From NCBI RefSeq assembly GCF_000745855.1, contig NZ_JQKD01000008.1:124001-188000 (forward strand): DNA of 64,000 nt. Direction: 5' to 3'. Source of the stretch: Xenophilus azovorans DSM 13620. Its GTDB lineage: Bacteria > Pseudomonadota > Gammaproteobacteria > Burkholderiales > Burkholderiaceae_C. Position 1 is the stretch's first letter, and each line of letters begins with the position of its first letter. The position numbers were made by a program, and so were the translations under genes. Below, piece after piece: positions 1-9,200 of the stretch. The notes beneath the pieces were generated by a model. That model did no database searches, was not told where the DNA came from, and saw only the letters and a list, made by a program, of their open reading frames with translations.

Positions 1-2190
1 TGGGACAACGGCATCTGGACGCCCGAGGGCGACGCGCGCCGCGCGCTGAAGGCGGGCAAGCTCAAGTTCACGCTCCACGGCCGCAAGCTGCGCGGCGGCT
101 GGACGCTGGTGCGGATGCGCCCGCGCTCCGCCGCCGACGAGAAGAAGCCCGCCTGGCTGCTGATCAAGGAGGACGACGCCGAGGCCCGGCCGCTGGACGA
201 CTACGACGTGGAGCAGGCCGAGCCGGACAGCGTGCTCGGCGCACCGCCCGCCGCGCCGGCCGCCGCGAGTCGCCCGGCGCGGCCGCGGGCACGCGGCAAG
301 GGGCATGACGCCCTGCCCGACACCCTCGCCCCCGAACTCGCCACCCTGGTCGCCTCGCCGCCGGCCGATCCGGCCCAGTGGCTGTGGGAGCTGAAGTTCG
401 ACGGCTACCGCCTGCTGACCCGCGTCGATGCGAAGGGCCGGGTGCGCTGCCTCACCCGCAACGGGCACGACTGGACGGCGCGCCTGCCCGAGCTGGCGCG
501 CGCGCTGGACGCGCTGAAGCTGCGCTCGGCCTGGCTCGACGGCGAGATCGGCGTGGAAGGCGAGCGCGGCGCACCGGACTTCCAGGCGCTGCAGAACGCC
601 TTCGACCGGCAGGCGACGTCCCGCATCGTCTACTGGCTGTTCGACGCGCCCTTCCTCGGCGGCCGCGACCTGCGCGATGCGCCGGTGACCGAGCGCCGCG
701 CCGCGCTGCGCGAGGCGCTGGGCACGCGGCCGCCGGGCATGCTGCGCTTCTCGGAGGACTTCGACGCGCCGCCGGCCGACCTGCTGGCCTCCGCCGCGCG
801 CCTGGGTTTCGAGGGCATCGTCGGCAAGCGGCGCGACTCGCCCTACGTCAGCCGGCGCAGCGCGGACTGGATCAAGCTCAAGCACCACCTGCGGCAGGAG
901 TTCGTCATCGGCGGCTACACCGCGCCGCAGGGCAGCCGCGCCGGCTTCGGCGCGCTGCTGCTGGGCGTGCATGACGAGGCGGGCCGCCTGCGCCACGCGG
1001 GCAACGTCGGCACCGGCTTCGACGCGCGCCTGCTCGCCGGCATCCATGCCGCCTTGCGCAAGCTGCACACCGACGCCTGCCCCTTCGAGCCGCGCCCGGC
1101 CGGCCTGCGCGCATCGCGCGTGCAGTGGGTGCGGCCGCAACTGGTGGCCGAGGTGTCCTTCGGCGAGTGGACGCAGGGCGGCCACGTGCGCCAGGCGGTG
1201 TTCCACGGCCTGCGCACCGACAAGCCACCGCACGAGATCGTGCGCGAGCGCGCCGCCTCCGCCCCACCGAAGGAGAACGCCGCCATGCCTGCCCGCACGC
1301 CCCGCGCCGCCGACTTGCGGATCTCGCATGCCGACCGGGTGATCGACCGCGCCAGCGGCGCCACCAAGGGCGACGTGGCGGCCTACTACGCCGAGGCCGC
1401 GCCGCTGATGCTGCCGCACCTGAAGGGCCGGCCGGTCTCGCTGGTGCGCGCGCCGGAGGGCGTGGGCGGCGAGCTGTTCTTCCAGAAGCACGCGCAGCAG
1501 GCCGAGCTGCCCGGCGTGAAGCGGCTCGATCCTGCGCTGGACCCGGGCCACGAGCCGCTGCTGCAGATCGATACCGCGCGGGCCCTCGTCGCCGCGGCGC
1601 AGATGAACGTGCTGGAGCTGCACACCTGGAACGCCACCTCCGGCGCCATCGCACAGCCCGACCGCATGACCTTCGACCTGGACCCCGGCGAGGGCGTCGC
1701 CTGGGCGCAGGTGCAGGAGGCCGCGCTGCTGGTACGCACGCTGCTGCAGGAGCTGGGCCTCGTTGGCTTTCTCAAGACCAGCGGCGGCAAGGGCCTGCAC
1801 GTGGTCGTGCCGCTGCGGCGCGAGCATGGGTGGGACACCGTCAAGGCCTTCTCACGCGCGGTGGTGGAACACCTTGCGCAGACGATCCCTGCACGCTTCG
1901 TCGCCAAGAGCGGGCCGAAGAACCGCGTCGGCAAGGTGTTCGTCGACTACCTGCGCAACGGCTTCGGCGCCACCACCGTGAGCGCCTGGTCGCTGCGCGC
2001 CCGCCCGGGGCTGGGCGTGTCGGTGCCGGTGGCGTGGGAGGAACTGCCCGAGCTGCACAGCGGCGCCCACTGGACGCTGGCCACCGTGCGCCCGCGCATG
2101 GCCGGCACCGGCAACGCGCCCTGGGACGGCATGGCACGCGCGCGGCGCGGCCTGGCGCGGCCGATGAAGGTGCTGGGCTTCACGCCCTGA
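1..2190 (+). CDS. ligD: ATP-dependent DNA ligase D, 5' end outside window
   Basis: Non-homologous end-joining ligase/polymerase that repairs double-strand breaks together with Ku. The frame is open from base 1, so the N-terminus lies outside the window. The first ~35 codons (WTPEGDARRALKAGKLKF) are the tail of the 3'-phosphoesterase domain. The adenylation domain follows, with motif ELKFDGYR (Lys at window residue 132 is the expected AMP acceptor) and the later EGIVGKR and DWIKLK motifs. The primase-polymerase domain starts near residue 440 (RISHADRV) and carries FDLDPGEG (metal-binding Asp residues) and TSGGKGLH. Order PE-Lig-Pol is that of Pseudomonas-type LigD. The first in-frame ATG (109) lies inside the PE tail and is not a credible start. 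No ku gene is visible here; it may lie upstream. Confidence 0.95.
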   Translation, partial: WDNGIWTPEGDARRALKAGKLKFTLHGRKLRGGWTLVRMRPRSAADEKKPAWLLIKEDDAEARPLDDYDVEQAEPDSVLGAPPAAPAAASRPARPRARGKGHDALPDTLAPELATLVASPPADPAQWLWELKFDGYRLLTRVDAKGRVRCLTRNGHDWTARLPELARALDALKLRSAWLDGEIGVEGERGAPDFQALQNAFDRQATSRIVYWLFDAPFLGGRDLRDAPVTERRAALREALGTRPPGMLRFSEDFDAPPADLLASAARLGFEGIVGKRRDSPYVSRRSADWIKLKHHLRQEFVIGGYTAPQGSRAGFGALLLGVHDEAGRLRHAGNVGTGFDARLLAGIHAALRKLHTDACPFEPRPAGLRASRVQWVRPQLVAEVSFGEWTQGGHVRQAVFHGLRTDKPPHEIVRERAASAPPKENAAMPARTPRAADLRISHADRVIDRASGATKGDVAAYYAEAAPLMLPHLKGRPVSLVRAPEGVGGELFFQKHAQQAELPGVKRLDPALDPGHEPLLQIDTARALVAAAQMNVLELHTWNATSGAIAQPDRMTFDLDPGEGVAWAQVQEAALLVRTLLQELGLVGFLKTSGGKGLHVVVPLRREHGWDTVKAFSRAVVEHLAQTIPARFVAKSGPKNRVGKVFVDYLRNGFGATTVSAWSLRARPGLGVSVPVAWEELPELHSGAHWTLATVRPRMAGTGNAPWDGMARARRGLARPMKVLGFTP

Positions 2191-2229
2191 GGCGCCTTCC
2201 GTCTTCCCCGCGCCTGCGTAGTCCATAAG

Positions 2230-2285
2230 CCCTAGGCCATCCTGCAAATTGGCCCCGCGGGGGGCCGCTCCCTAGACTGCCCCGG
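2230..2285 (+). promoter_or_regulatory. Putative promoter and operator upstream of the CHAT/TPS operon
   Basis: Positions 2249-2254 (TTGGCC) and 2273-2278 (TAGACT) resemble -35 and -10 boxes 18 bp apart, each matching 4 of 6 consensus bases. Just upstream, overlapping the -35 box, is a CCTAGGCC-type motif (2231-2255) that recurs upstream of tssK (21400-21424, 20 of 25 bases identical). The leader to the chosen start at 2350 would be about 65 bases. Inference from sequence only. Confidence 0.4.
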
Positions 2286-2349
2286 CGTCGCCCAAGCGCG
2301 ACCGGCCGCCGGTGTGCGGCGGCGGGCGCGGCGCGGCATTGGGGGTCGA

Positions 2350-4500
2350 ATGGAACGATTGGCGACGAAGAGCACCGCGCGGTACCCGTGGCGCCGGCGC
2401 ATGGTGCATGGGCTGTGGATGGGTGCCGTCATCGCCGCGCTGGCGGCATCGCCCGGCGCAAGAGCCCAGGCGCCCGATGCGGAGGCCGCCGCGGCCAGGC
2501 AGGAACAGGCCCGCCTCGCCGACACCGACACCCTGCTGGCGCTGACCAATGACGGCGCCATCCTCTACTCGCAGGACCAGGTCAAGCTCAGCGGCTACCA
2601 GTACTGCAGCCAGGCGGTGGCGCTGGCCGAGGCGGGCGAGTTCCGCCAGAGCGTGCGCGCCGCCAGCAAGGCGCTGCACCTGGCCGGCGAGACGCAGGAC
2701 CCGAACCTGCGCGCCATGGCCAACCGCGACCTGGCCATCGTCTACAGCTACTCGGGCCAGCTGGAGAAGGCCGAGCAGTTCGCGCGCGAGGCGCTCAAGT
2801 ACCCGGCGCGCGACCCGAAGCTGGTGGTCGGCCCAGCGCACAAGGTGCTGGGCGACGTGGCAGCGCGGCGCGGCGACTACGCCGGCGCGGTGCGCAGCTA
2901 CGACGAGGCGCTGGCCGGCAGCTCCGAGCGCTACGCGCCGCTGGTGCGCGCCTCGCTCGCCAACGCCCTGATCGAGGCCGGCGACACCGCGCGGGCGCGC
3001 CAGGTCGTCGACGAGCTGGGCACGCCGCGCGACGCCGCCCTGGCCGCGCAGGTGGAGCGCACCCGCGCCAGCCTGCTGCTGGCCGAGAAGAAGCCGGCCG
3101 AGGCCAAAGCCCTCTACACCGACCTCACCACGCGGCAGATGGGCACCGACACCGAGTACTACCGCCTCTGGGCCTGGGACGGCCTGGCGCGCAGCGAACT
3201 CGCGCTGGGCGACAAGGCCGCCGCCGCCGACGCGCTGGGCCGCGCCGTCGGCAACGTGGACAAGGTGCGCGCGCGCTTCCGTAGCGAGGAATTCAAGATG
3301 GGCCTGTTCTCCGACCTGCAGTCGGTGTTCGAGCGCGCCATCGGCCTGTACGCGGAGGTGGGCGACGCGCAGCGCGCCTTCGAGATCAGCGAGCGCAGCC
3401 GCTCGCGCGCCCTGCTCGACGCGGTGCGCGGCCGGGCGAAGCTCAGCGAGCAGGCCATGCAGTCCATCGACCTGCCCGCGCTGCAGCGCGCGCTGCGGCC
3501 CGACGAGCGGGTGATCGAGTTCCACGTCCTGCCCGAGCGGCTGCAGGTGTGGGTGATCGGGCCCGACAGCATCCGCACGCAGAGCATCGCCGTCACGCGC
3601 GACGAGCTGACCGACCTGGTCGACACGTACCGCAACTCGGTGGTGCGCGGGCGCCGCACGGCGGTGGCCAACGGCGAGAAGCTGGGCGAGGCGCTGATCG
3701 CCCCGCTGGGCCTGAAGGCCGGCGAGCGGCTGGTGATCGTGCCGCACGGGCCGCTGCACTACCTGCCCTTCCAGGCGCTGCGCGTGGGCGGCCGCTACCT
3801 GATCGAGACGCACCCGATCGCCGTCGCGCCCTCGATGAGCATCGCCGTGCAGCTGGCGCAGCGCACGCCCAGCGCGCAGGCCGACCTGACGGCCTTCGGC
3901 AACCCGCGCATCGAGGACAAGTACGACCTGCCCGGCTCCGAGGCGGAGGTCAAGCAGCTCGCGCGCCTGTTCCCCAGCAACCGCGTCTTCATGGGCGCGC
4001 AGGCCACCAAGACGCAGTTCCGCGAGGCGGTGGGCCGCGCGCCCATCGTGCACGTGGCCGCGCACGCCGAGGCCGACCAGGTCGACCCGCTGTACTCGCG
4101 CATCCTGCTGGCCAACGAGGGCGGCCGCCAGAACTTCCTGGAGGCGCACGAGATCCTGGAGCTGCCCATGCAGAGCAACGCGCTGGTCACGCTGTCGGCC
4201 TGCGAGTCGGGCCTGGGCCGCATCGCGCAGGGCGACGAGGTGCTGGGCTTCACGCGGTCCTTCCTCTCGGCCGGCAGCTCCAGCCTGATCGCCTCGCTGT
4301 GGCCCGTCTCCGACGACGCGACCGAGGTGCTGATGAGCACGCTGTACGGCGAACTGGCCAAGGGCCGCGACCTGCAGCAGGCCATGCAGGCCGGCCAGCT
4401 GGCGGTGCTGCGCAACCCGAAGCTGGCGCACCCCTTCTTCTGGGCGCCCTTCAACCTGATCGGCAACTGGCGCCTCACCGTCACGGCGGGCGGCGCATGA
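2350..4500 (+). CDS. Exported TPR-CHAT domain protein (caspase-like fold)
   Basis: Predicted 716-aa protein. An N-terminal Sec-type signal (basic residues, then a hydrophobic stretch ending near ARAQA) implies export. The first half is alpha-helical with TPR-like repeats. The C-terminal third is a CHAT domain, a clan CD peptidase relative, with HGPLHYLPFQAL, the dyad His in VHVAAHAE (residue 572) and the dyad Cys in LSACESGLG (residue 618). Both catalytic residues are present, so a cysteine protease is plausible. An ATG at 2314 is also in frame; 2350 is preferred because GGGGTCGA precedes it and the signal peptide is more compact. Its stop overlaps the start of the downstream translocator gene (ATGA at 4497), so the two are translationally coupled. 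CHAT genes next to haemagglutinin-like genes recur in bacteria; the substrate is unknown. Confidence 0.85.
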   Translation: MERLATKSTARYPWRRRMVHGLWMGAVIAALAASPGARAQAPDAEAAAARQEQARLADTDTLLALTNDGAILYSQDQVKLSGYQYCSQAVALAEAGEFRQSVRAASKALHLAGETQDPNLRAMANRDLAIVYSYSGQLEKAEQFAREALKYPARDPKLVVGPAHKVLGDVAARRGDYAGAVRSYDEALAGSSERYAPLVRASLANALIEAGDTARARQVVDELGTPRDAALAAQVERTRASLLLAEKKPAEAKALYTDLTTRQMGTDTEYYRLWAWDGLARSELALGDKAAAADALGRAVGNVDKVRARFRSEEFKMGLFSDLQSVFERAIGLYAEVGDAQRAFEISERSRSRALLDAVRGRAKLSEQAMQSIDLPALQRALRPDERVIEFHVLPERLQVWVIGPDSIRTQSIAVTRDELTDLVDTYRNSVVRGRRTAVANGEKLGEALIAPLGLKAGERLVIVPHGPLHYLPFQALRVGGRYLIETHPIAVAPSMSIAVQLAQRTPSAQADLTAFGNPRIEDKYDLPGSEAEVKQLARLFPSNRVFMGAQATKTQFREAVGRAPIVHVAAHAEADQVDPLYSRILLANEGGRQNFLEAHEILELPMQSNALVTLSACESGLGRIAQGDEVLGFTRSFLSAGSSSLIASLWPVSDDATEVLMSTLYGELAKGRDLQQAMQAGQLAVLRNPKLAHPFFWAPFNLIGNWRLTVTAGGA

Positions 4501-6221
4501 GCAGCAGGAAGAGCATGACGCACACCCCTCGACGCCCCATGCAGCCGCACCCCGTGGCGATCGCCGCCGCCGCGCTGCTGCTGTGCGCCGCGCCCGGCGC
4601 CGCGCGCGCCCAGGGCGCGACCCAGCAGCTGCCGCTGCTGCCCACGCAGAACCCCTGCGACGCCTGCGCCCGGCCCACGGCCCAGGGCGCCGCGCCGCAG
4701 ACCCTGCCGGCCGCGCCCGCGCCGGCCGTCTCCTTCCGCCTCAACGACCTGCGCCTCAATGGCGCGCAGGCGCTGTCGTCCGAGGACCTGCGCGAGCTCA
4801 CCACCCCCTACATCGGCCGCGACGTGACGCTGGCCGACCTGGAGGCGCTGGCCAGCGCCATCACCCAGCGCTACCGCGAGCGCGGCTACTTCCTCGCGCA
4901 GGCCGTGGTGCCGGTGCAGAAGGTGCAGGACGGCATCGTCGAGATCAGCATCGTGGAAGGCCGCATCGGCAAGATGGAAGTCAACCTCGCGCCCGAGGCG
5001 CCGACCAGCGAGGCGCGCGTGCGCGGCTTCCTCGCGCCGGTGGCGGTGGGCGAGGCGGTCAGCGCGCCGTCGTACGAGCGCGCGATGCTGCTGCTGTCGG
5101 ACCAGCCGGGGCTGCGCGTGGGCTCCTCGCTGCAGGAGGGCACCGCGCCCGGCACCACCGACCTGGTGGTGGACGTGAACCCCGGCCCGCGCTGGAGTTT
5201 CGCGGCCGAGGCCGACAACCACGGCACCAAGGAATCGGGTCGCTACCGCCTCGGCGGCACCGTGCGCTGGGCCAGCCCCTTCGGCATCGGCGACAACCTC
5301 GACCTGCGCGCCATGGTCTCCAACGGCAATGCGCTGCAGTTCGGCCGCATCGCCTACGAGGCGCCCATCGGCACCAACGGCCTGCGCGTGGGCGTGGGGC
5401 TGGCGCGCGTCAACTACGAACTGGGCGGCGAGTTCGCCGAGCTGGGCGCGCAGGGCAAGGCCGACGTGTTCGACGTCTCGCTGAACTACCCGCTCATCCG
5501 CCAGCGCCAGCACAACCTCTTCCTGCGCCTTTCGGCCGACAGCAAGAAGCTCACCGACGAGTACAGGGCGGTGGACTTCTCGGCGCGCAAGCGCGTGCGC
5601 GGCTTTGGCCTGGGCTGGACCTGGGAGCGCCGCGACGAGTGGCTGGGCGGCGGCTACTGGGCCAGCGCCGGCACGCTCTACCGCGGCCGCCTGTCCATCG
5701 GCGACGCCGACACCCTGCTGGCCGACCAGGGCGTGGGCGGCCACCGCACCGAAGGCGGCTTCAGCAAGGCGACCTTCCAGTTCTCGCGGCTGCAGGCGGT
5801 CATCCCCGGCCATTCGCTGTACCTGGCGCTGGGCGGCCAGTGGGCCAGCAGGAACCTCGATGCCTCGGAGAAGCTGTCGCTCGGCGGCGCGCGCGCGGTG
5901 CGGGCCTACCCCTCGGGCGAGGTGCTGGCGGACCAGGGGCTGATCGGCACCGTGGAATGGCGCTGGTCGGCCAACGCCGAACTCACCCCCTTCGTCTTCT
6001 ACGACGCGGCGCGCGGGCGCCAGATCAGGAACCCGACGATCTACGACGCCGTGCCCAATTCGCGCAGCCTGCGCGGTGCGGGCATCGGCCTGAGCTGGGT
6101 GCGCCCGGGCAACTTCGCCATCAATGCCACGCTGGCCTGGCGCGCGGGCACCGAGCCGGCGCGCGCCGACGGCGGCGGGCGCAACCCGCGGCTGTACGTG
6201 CAGGCGCAAAAGACATTCTGA
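4497..6221 (+). CDS. TpsB-family outer-membrane translocator (ShlB/FhaC/HecB type)
   Basis: 574-aa two-partner-secretion pore that exports the TpsA protein encoded next to it across the outer membrane. It has a signal peptide (cleavage likely after AARAQ), then a POTRA_2/ShlB-type region from about residue 80 (FRLNDLRLNGAQ to VEISIVEGRIGKMEV), then a 16-strand-type beta-barrel. GGARAVRAYPSGE matches the conserved VRGY/VRGF element that enters the pore. The C-terminus ends in Phe, as outer-membrane proteins usually do. Length is close to the family norm of 550-600. ATG 4497 overlaps the CHAT stop. Only 8 bases separate it from tpsA. Specificity for the neighbouring TpsA is inferred from position. 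Confidence 0.93.
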   Translation: MSSRKSMTHTPRRPMQPHPVAIAAAALLLCAAPGAARAQGATQQLPLLPTQNPCDACARPTAQGAAPQTLPAAPAPAVSFRLNDLRLNGAQALSSEDLRELTTPYIGRDVTLADLEALASAITQRYRERGYFLAQAVVPVQKVQDGIVEISIVEGRIGKMEVNLAPEAPTSEARVRGFLAPVAVGEAVSAPSYERAMLLLSDQPGLRVGSSLQEGTAPGTTDLVVDVNPGPRWSFAAEADNHGTKESGRYRLGGTVRWASPFGIGDNLDLRAMVSNGNALQFGRIAYEAPIGTNGLRVGVGLARVNYELGGEFAELGAQGKADVFDVSLNYPLIRQRQHNLFLRLSADSKKLTDEYRAVDFSARKRVRGFGLGWTWERRDEWLGGGYWASAGTLYRGRLSIGDADTLLADQGVGGHRTEGGFSKATFQFSRLQAVIPGHSLYLALGGQWASRNLDASEKLSLGGARAVRAYPSGEVLADQGLIGTVEWRWSANAELTPFVFYDAARGRQIRNPTIYDAVPNSRSLRGAGIGLSWVRPGNFAINATLAWRAGTEPARADGGGRNPRLYVQAQKTF

Positions 6222-6229
6222 GAGGCGCC

Positions 6230-9200
6230 ATGAGAAACCGTGATCTTTCCGCGAAGGCCATGCCGCGGCACTGGCGCCTTCGGCCGCTGGCGCTGTCGCT
6301 GGCGTGCATGGGCGCCGGCATGGCCTGGGGCCAAGTCATCATCAACGGCGGCCCGAGCCCCGTTGGCGGCTTGCCTCAGTTCGGCAACGTGATGGCCGGC
6401 TCCGTGACGGGCAGCGTGGCCGGCAACGTCATGACGATCAACCAGGCGTCGCAGCGCGGCATCGTCAACTGGCAGAGCTTCTCGATCGGCCAGAGCGGAC
6501 ACGTCAACGTGGTGCAGCCCAGCGTGGCCAGCGTGCTGCTCAACCGCGTCACCGGCGGCACGGCATCGGTGATCCAGGGCAAGCTCACCAGCACGCTGAT
6601 CGGCTCCGACGTGCCCGGCTCGGGCGGCTCGGTCTACCTGATCAATCCCTCGGGCGTGGTCTTCTCCAAGGGCTCCAGCGTGAGCACGGGCGGGCTGATC
6701 GCCTCCACGCTGGACATCGCGGGGCCGGACGAGGCCACGCGCAACGAGGCCTTCATGGCCGGCGGCAAGCAGTTGATCCTGGGCGGCGACATCAACGACG
6801 CCAACAGCACCGCCCGCGTGACGGTGCAGCCCGGTGCCACGATCAGCGTGGGCGAGGGCGGCACGGTCGGGCTGATCGGCGCGCTGGTGCGCAACGAGGG
6901 CGAGATCAACGTGGCGCGCGGCTCGGTGGGCCTGGTGTCGGGCGCCCGGGTGACGCTGGACTTCGAGGGCGACGGGCTGACGAAGTTCACCGTGCCGGTC
7001 GATGGCGGGCTGATGAACACCTCGGTCGCCGTCGTGCAGGCCGACCCGGGCGGCAGCGCGGAGGAGGCGGAACTCAACGCGAGCACCAAGGCGCTGGTGA
7101 TGAACACCGGCACCATCACCGCTGACGGCGGCCGCGTGGTGCTGGTGGGCGCGTCGGGCGTGGCGCAGCAGGTGGTCAACCAGAGCGGCACCGTGCGTGC
7201 CCGGTCGCTGGTCAACCGCGGCGGCGAGATCGTGCTGGAAGCGATCGGCGCCAGCGTCGACGGTGCCGCCGGCCTCGAGGTGGGCGGCACGCTCGATGCG
7301 CGCGGCGACGCGGCAGGCGTGAAGGGCGGCGAGATCCGTACCTCGGCCGGCAACCTCAGCGTGCTGGAGGGCACGAAGATCCATGCCGGCGGCGGCGCGG
7401 GCGGCGGCAACGGCAGTTGGACGGCCGAGGGCGGCCAGAACCTGACGATCGTGGGCGACGGCGACACCGGCAACATCGCCGCCAGCGTGATCGGCAAGGC
7501 ATTGAGCCAGGGCGCCGACGTGACGCTCACCACGCGCTCGTCCGGCACGGTGCCGCAGGAGAACGTCGGCGTGGTCTTCCAGAGCGGCGCGCAGGTGATC
7601 AAGGACAGCGGCGGCACGGCCACGCTGCGCGTGAACTCGGCGGGCAACATCGAGATGCGCCAGGACGAGGGTGGGGGCGCCATGATCGCCTCCGAGAGCG
7701 GCGCGCTGAACGTCGAGTTCAACGCCGATGCGCAGGGCCTTGCGCTCGCGCAGGCGGGCAAGGCCAACAGCGCGGCAGCAGCCATCCGGCTGGATGGGGC
7801 GGTGATCGATGCCAACGGCGGGAACATCCGTTTCTTCGGCCAGGGCAAGAGCGACGGCAGTGCCGTCGGCGGGCAGGTCAAGGGCGAGGAAGCCGATGTC
7901 GCCGGCGAGGTGCGCAGCGGCATCTGGCTGGGCGAAAGCACGCTGAGCACCCACGGCTCGGGCAGCATTTCCCTGCGGGGAGAGGGCGGCATCGGCAGCG
8001 CGTTGGGCAGCGGCGTTCTGAGCGCCTCGGACGGTGTGAGCATCGGCAACGACAGCACGCTGAGCACGGAGGCCGGCAGCATCACCCTCACCGGCCGCGG
8101 TGCCGCGGGCGCCTCGGGCGTGCGGGTGAGCGGCGACGACTACTCGGCCAGCCTGTCGTCCAAGAGCGGCGACATCGTGCTGAACGGGACGGTGCGCGAC
8201 TGGGCCACCGACGACCTGGTCGGCGAGGCCGCAGGCGGCGCCGGCGTGTCGATCACGGGCGCGGAACTGAGCACCGGCGGCAGCCTGCGCATCTCGGGGC
8301 AGGGCGGCGACCTGTCCGGCATGGCGTCCGGGCTGCCGGATCTCGCGACCTCGCTGAGCACCGCCTTCACGGTGCAGGCCTCGCACGGCGTGCTGATCGA
8401 CGGTTCACGCCTCGAGGCCGGCGCGGGCCGCAGCATCGAGATCAGCGGCACCGCGGGGAGCGCCGGCTTCGGCGTCGACGAGACGGGTGCGCCGGTGACC
8501 TTCCAGCCGCTGGACCTGGATGTCACGCCCTTCGCCGTCCAGGTACGGTCGCAGCAGGAGGCTGACGGCCTGCACGCCGCCGGCGGCACCATCACCATCG
8601 CGGCCGGCACGGGCGACGTCCGCCTGACGGCCGGCGGCTACGACTCGCCCCTGCTGGACGTCGTCAGCACCACCGGCGTCGGCGGCCACATCGGCGTGAG
8701 CGGGCGCAACATCCTGGCGGAGACGGCGGCCGACATCCCCCGCCTCGCCGACGCCAGCGGCCAGGCCGGCGGCGGGAGCATCGACATCCACGGCGCCACG
8801 GCGCCCGGCGCCGGCAACGAGGATTCCGGCGTGGTGGCGATCGGCTCGGCCTTGTCGCTGCAGGCCAATGCGCTGGGCGGCACCGGCAACGGCGGCAGCA
8901 TCCGCGTCGTCGGCGATCGCTCGCTGCGCGCCTTCGGCAGCTTCGAGGCCAAGGGCGGCAGCGCCGGCGGCAACGGCGGCACGATCGAGACGTCGGGCGG
9001 CTCGTTCGAGCTGGGCGGCATCCAGGTGGACGCCTCGGCCCCCGCGGGCCAGGCGGGCAGCTGGCTCATCGACCCCTACAACGTGACCATCCAGAGCGGC
9101 GTGGCCAGCGGCTCGCTGCCCACCAATCCCTTCGTGCCGGTGGCCACCTCCACCATCCAGGACGGCGACATCAACGCGGCCCTCAACAAGGGCACCAGCG

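Noticed and set aside
2272-4431. 719-codon open frame on the - strand across the CHAT gene
   Set aside because: Antisense openness from high GC; His/Arg/Gln-rich product with no domain, while the + strand has clear TPR and CHAT motifs.
4583-6229. Upstream extension of the tpsA frame through tpsB
   Set aside because: Product is Arg/Ala/Gly-rich junk; the signal peptide and TPS domain begin at 6230.
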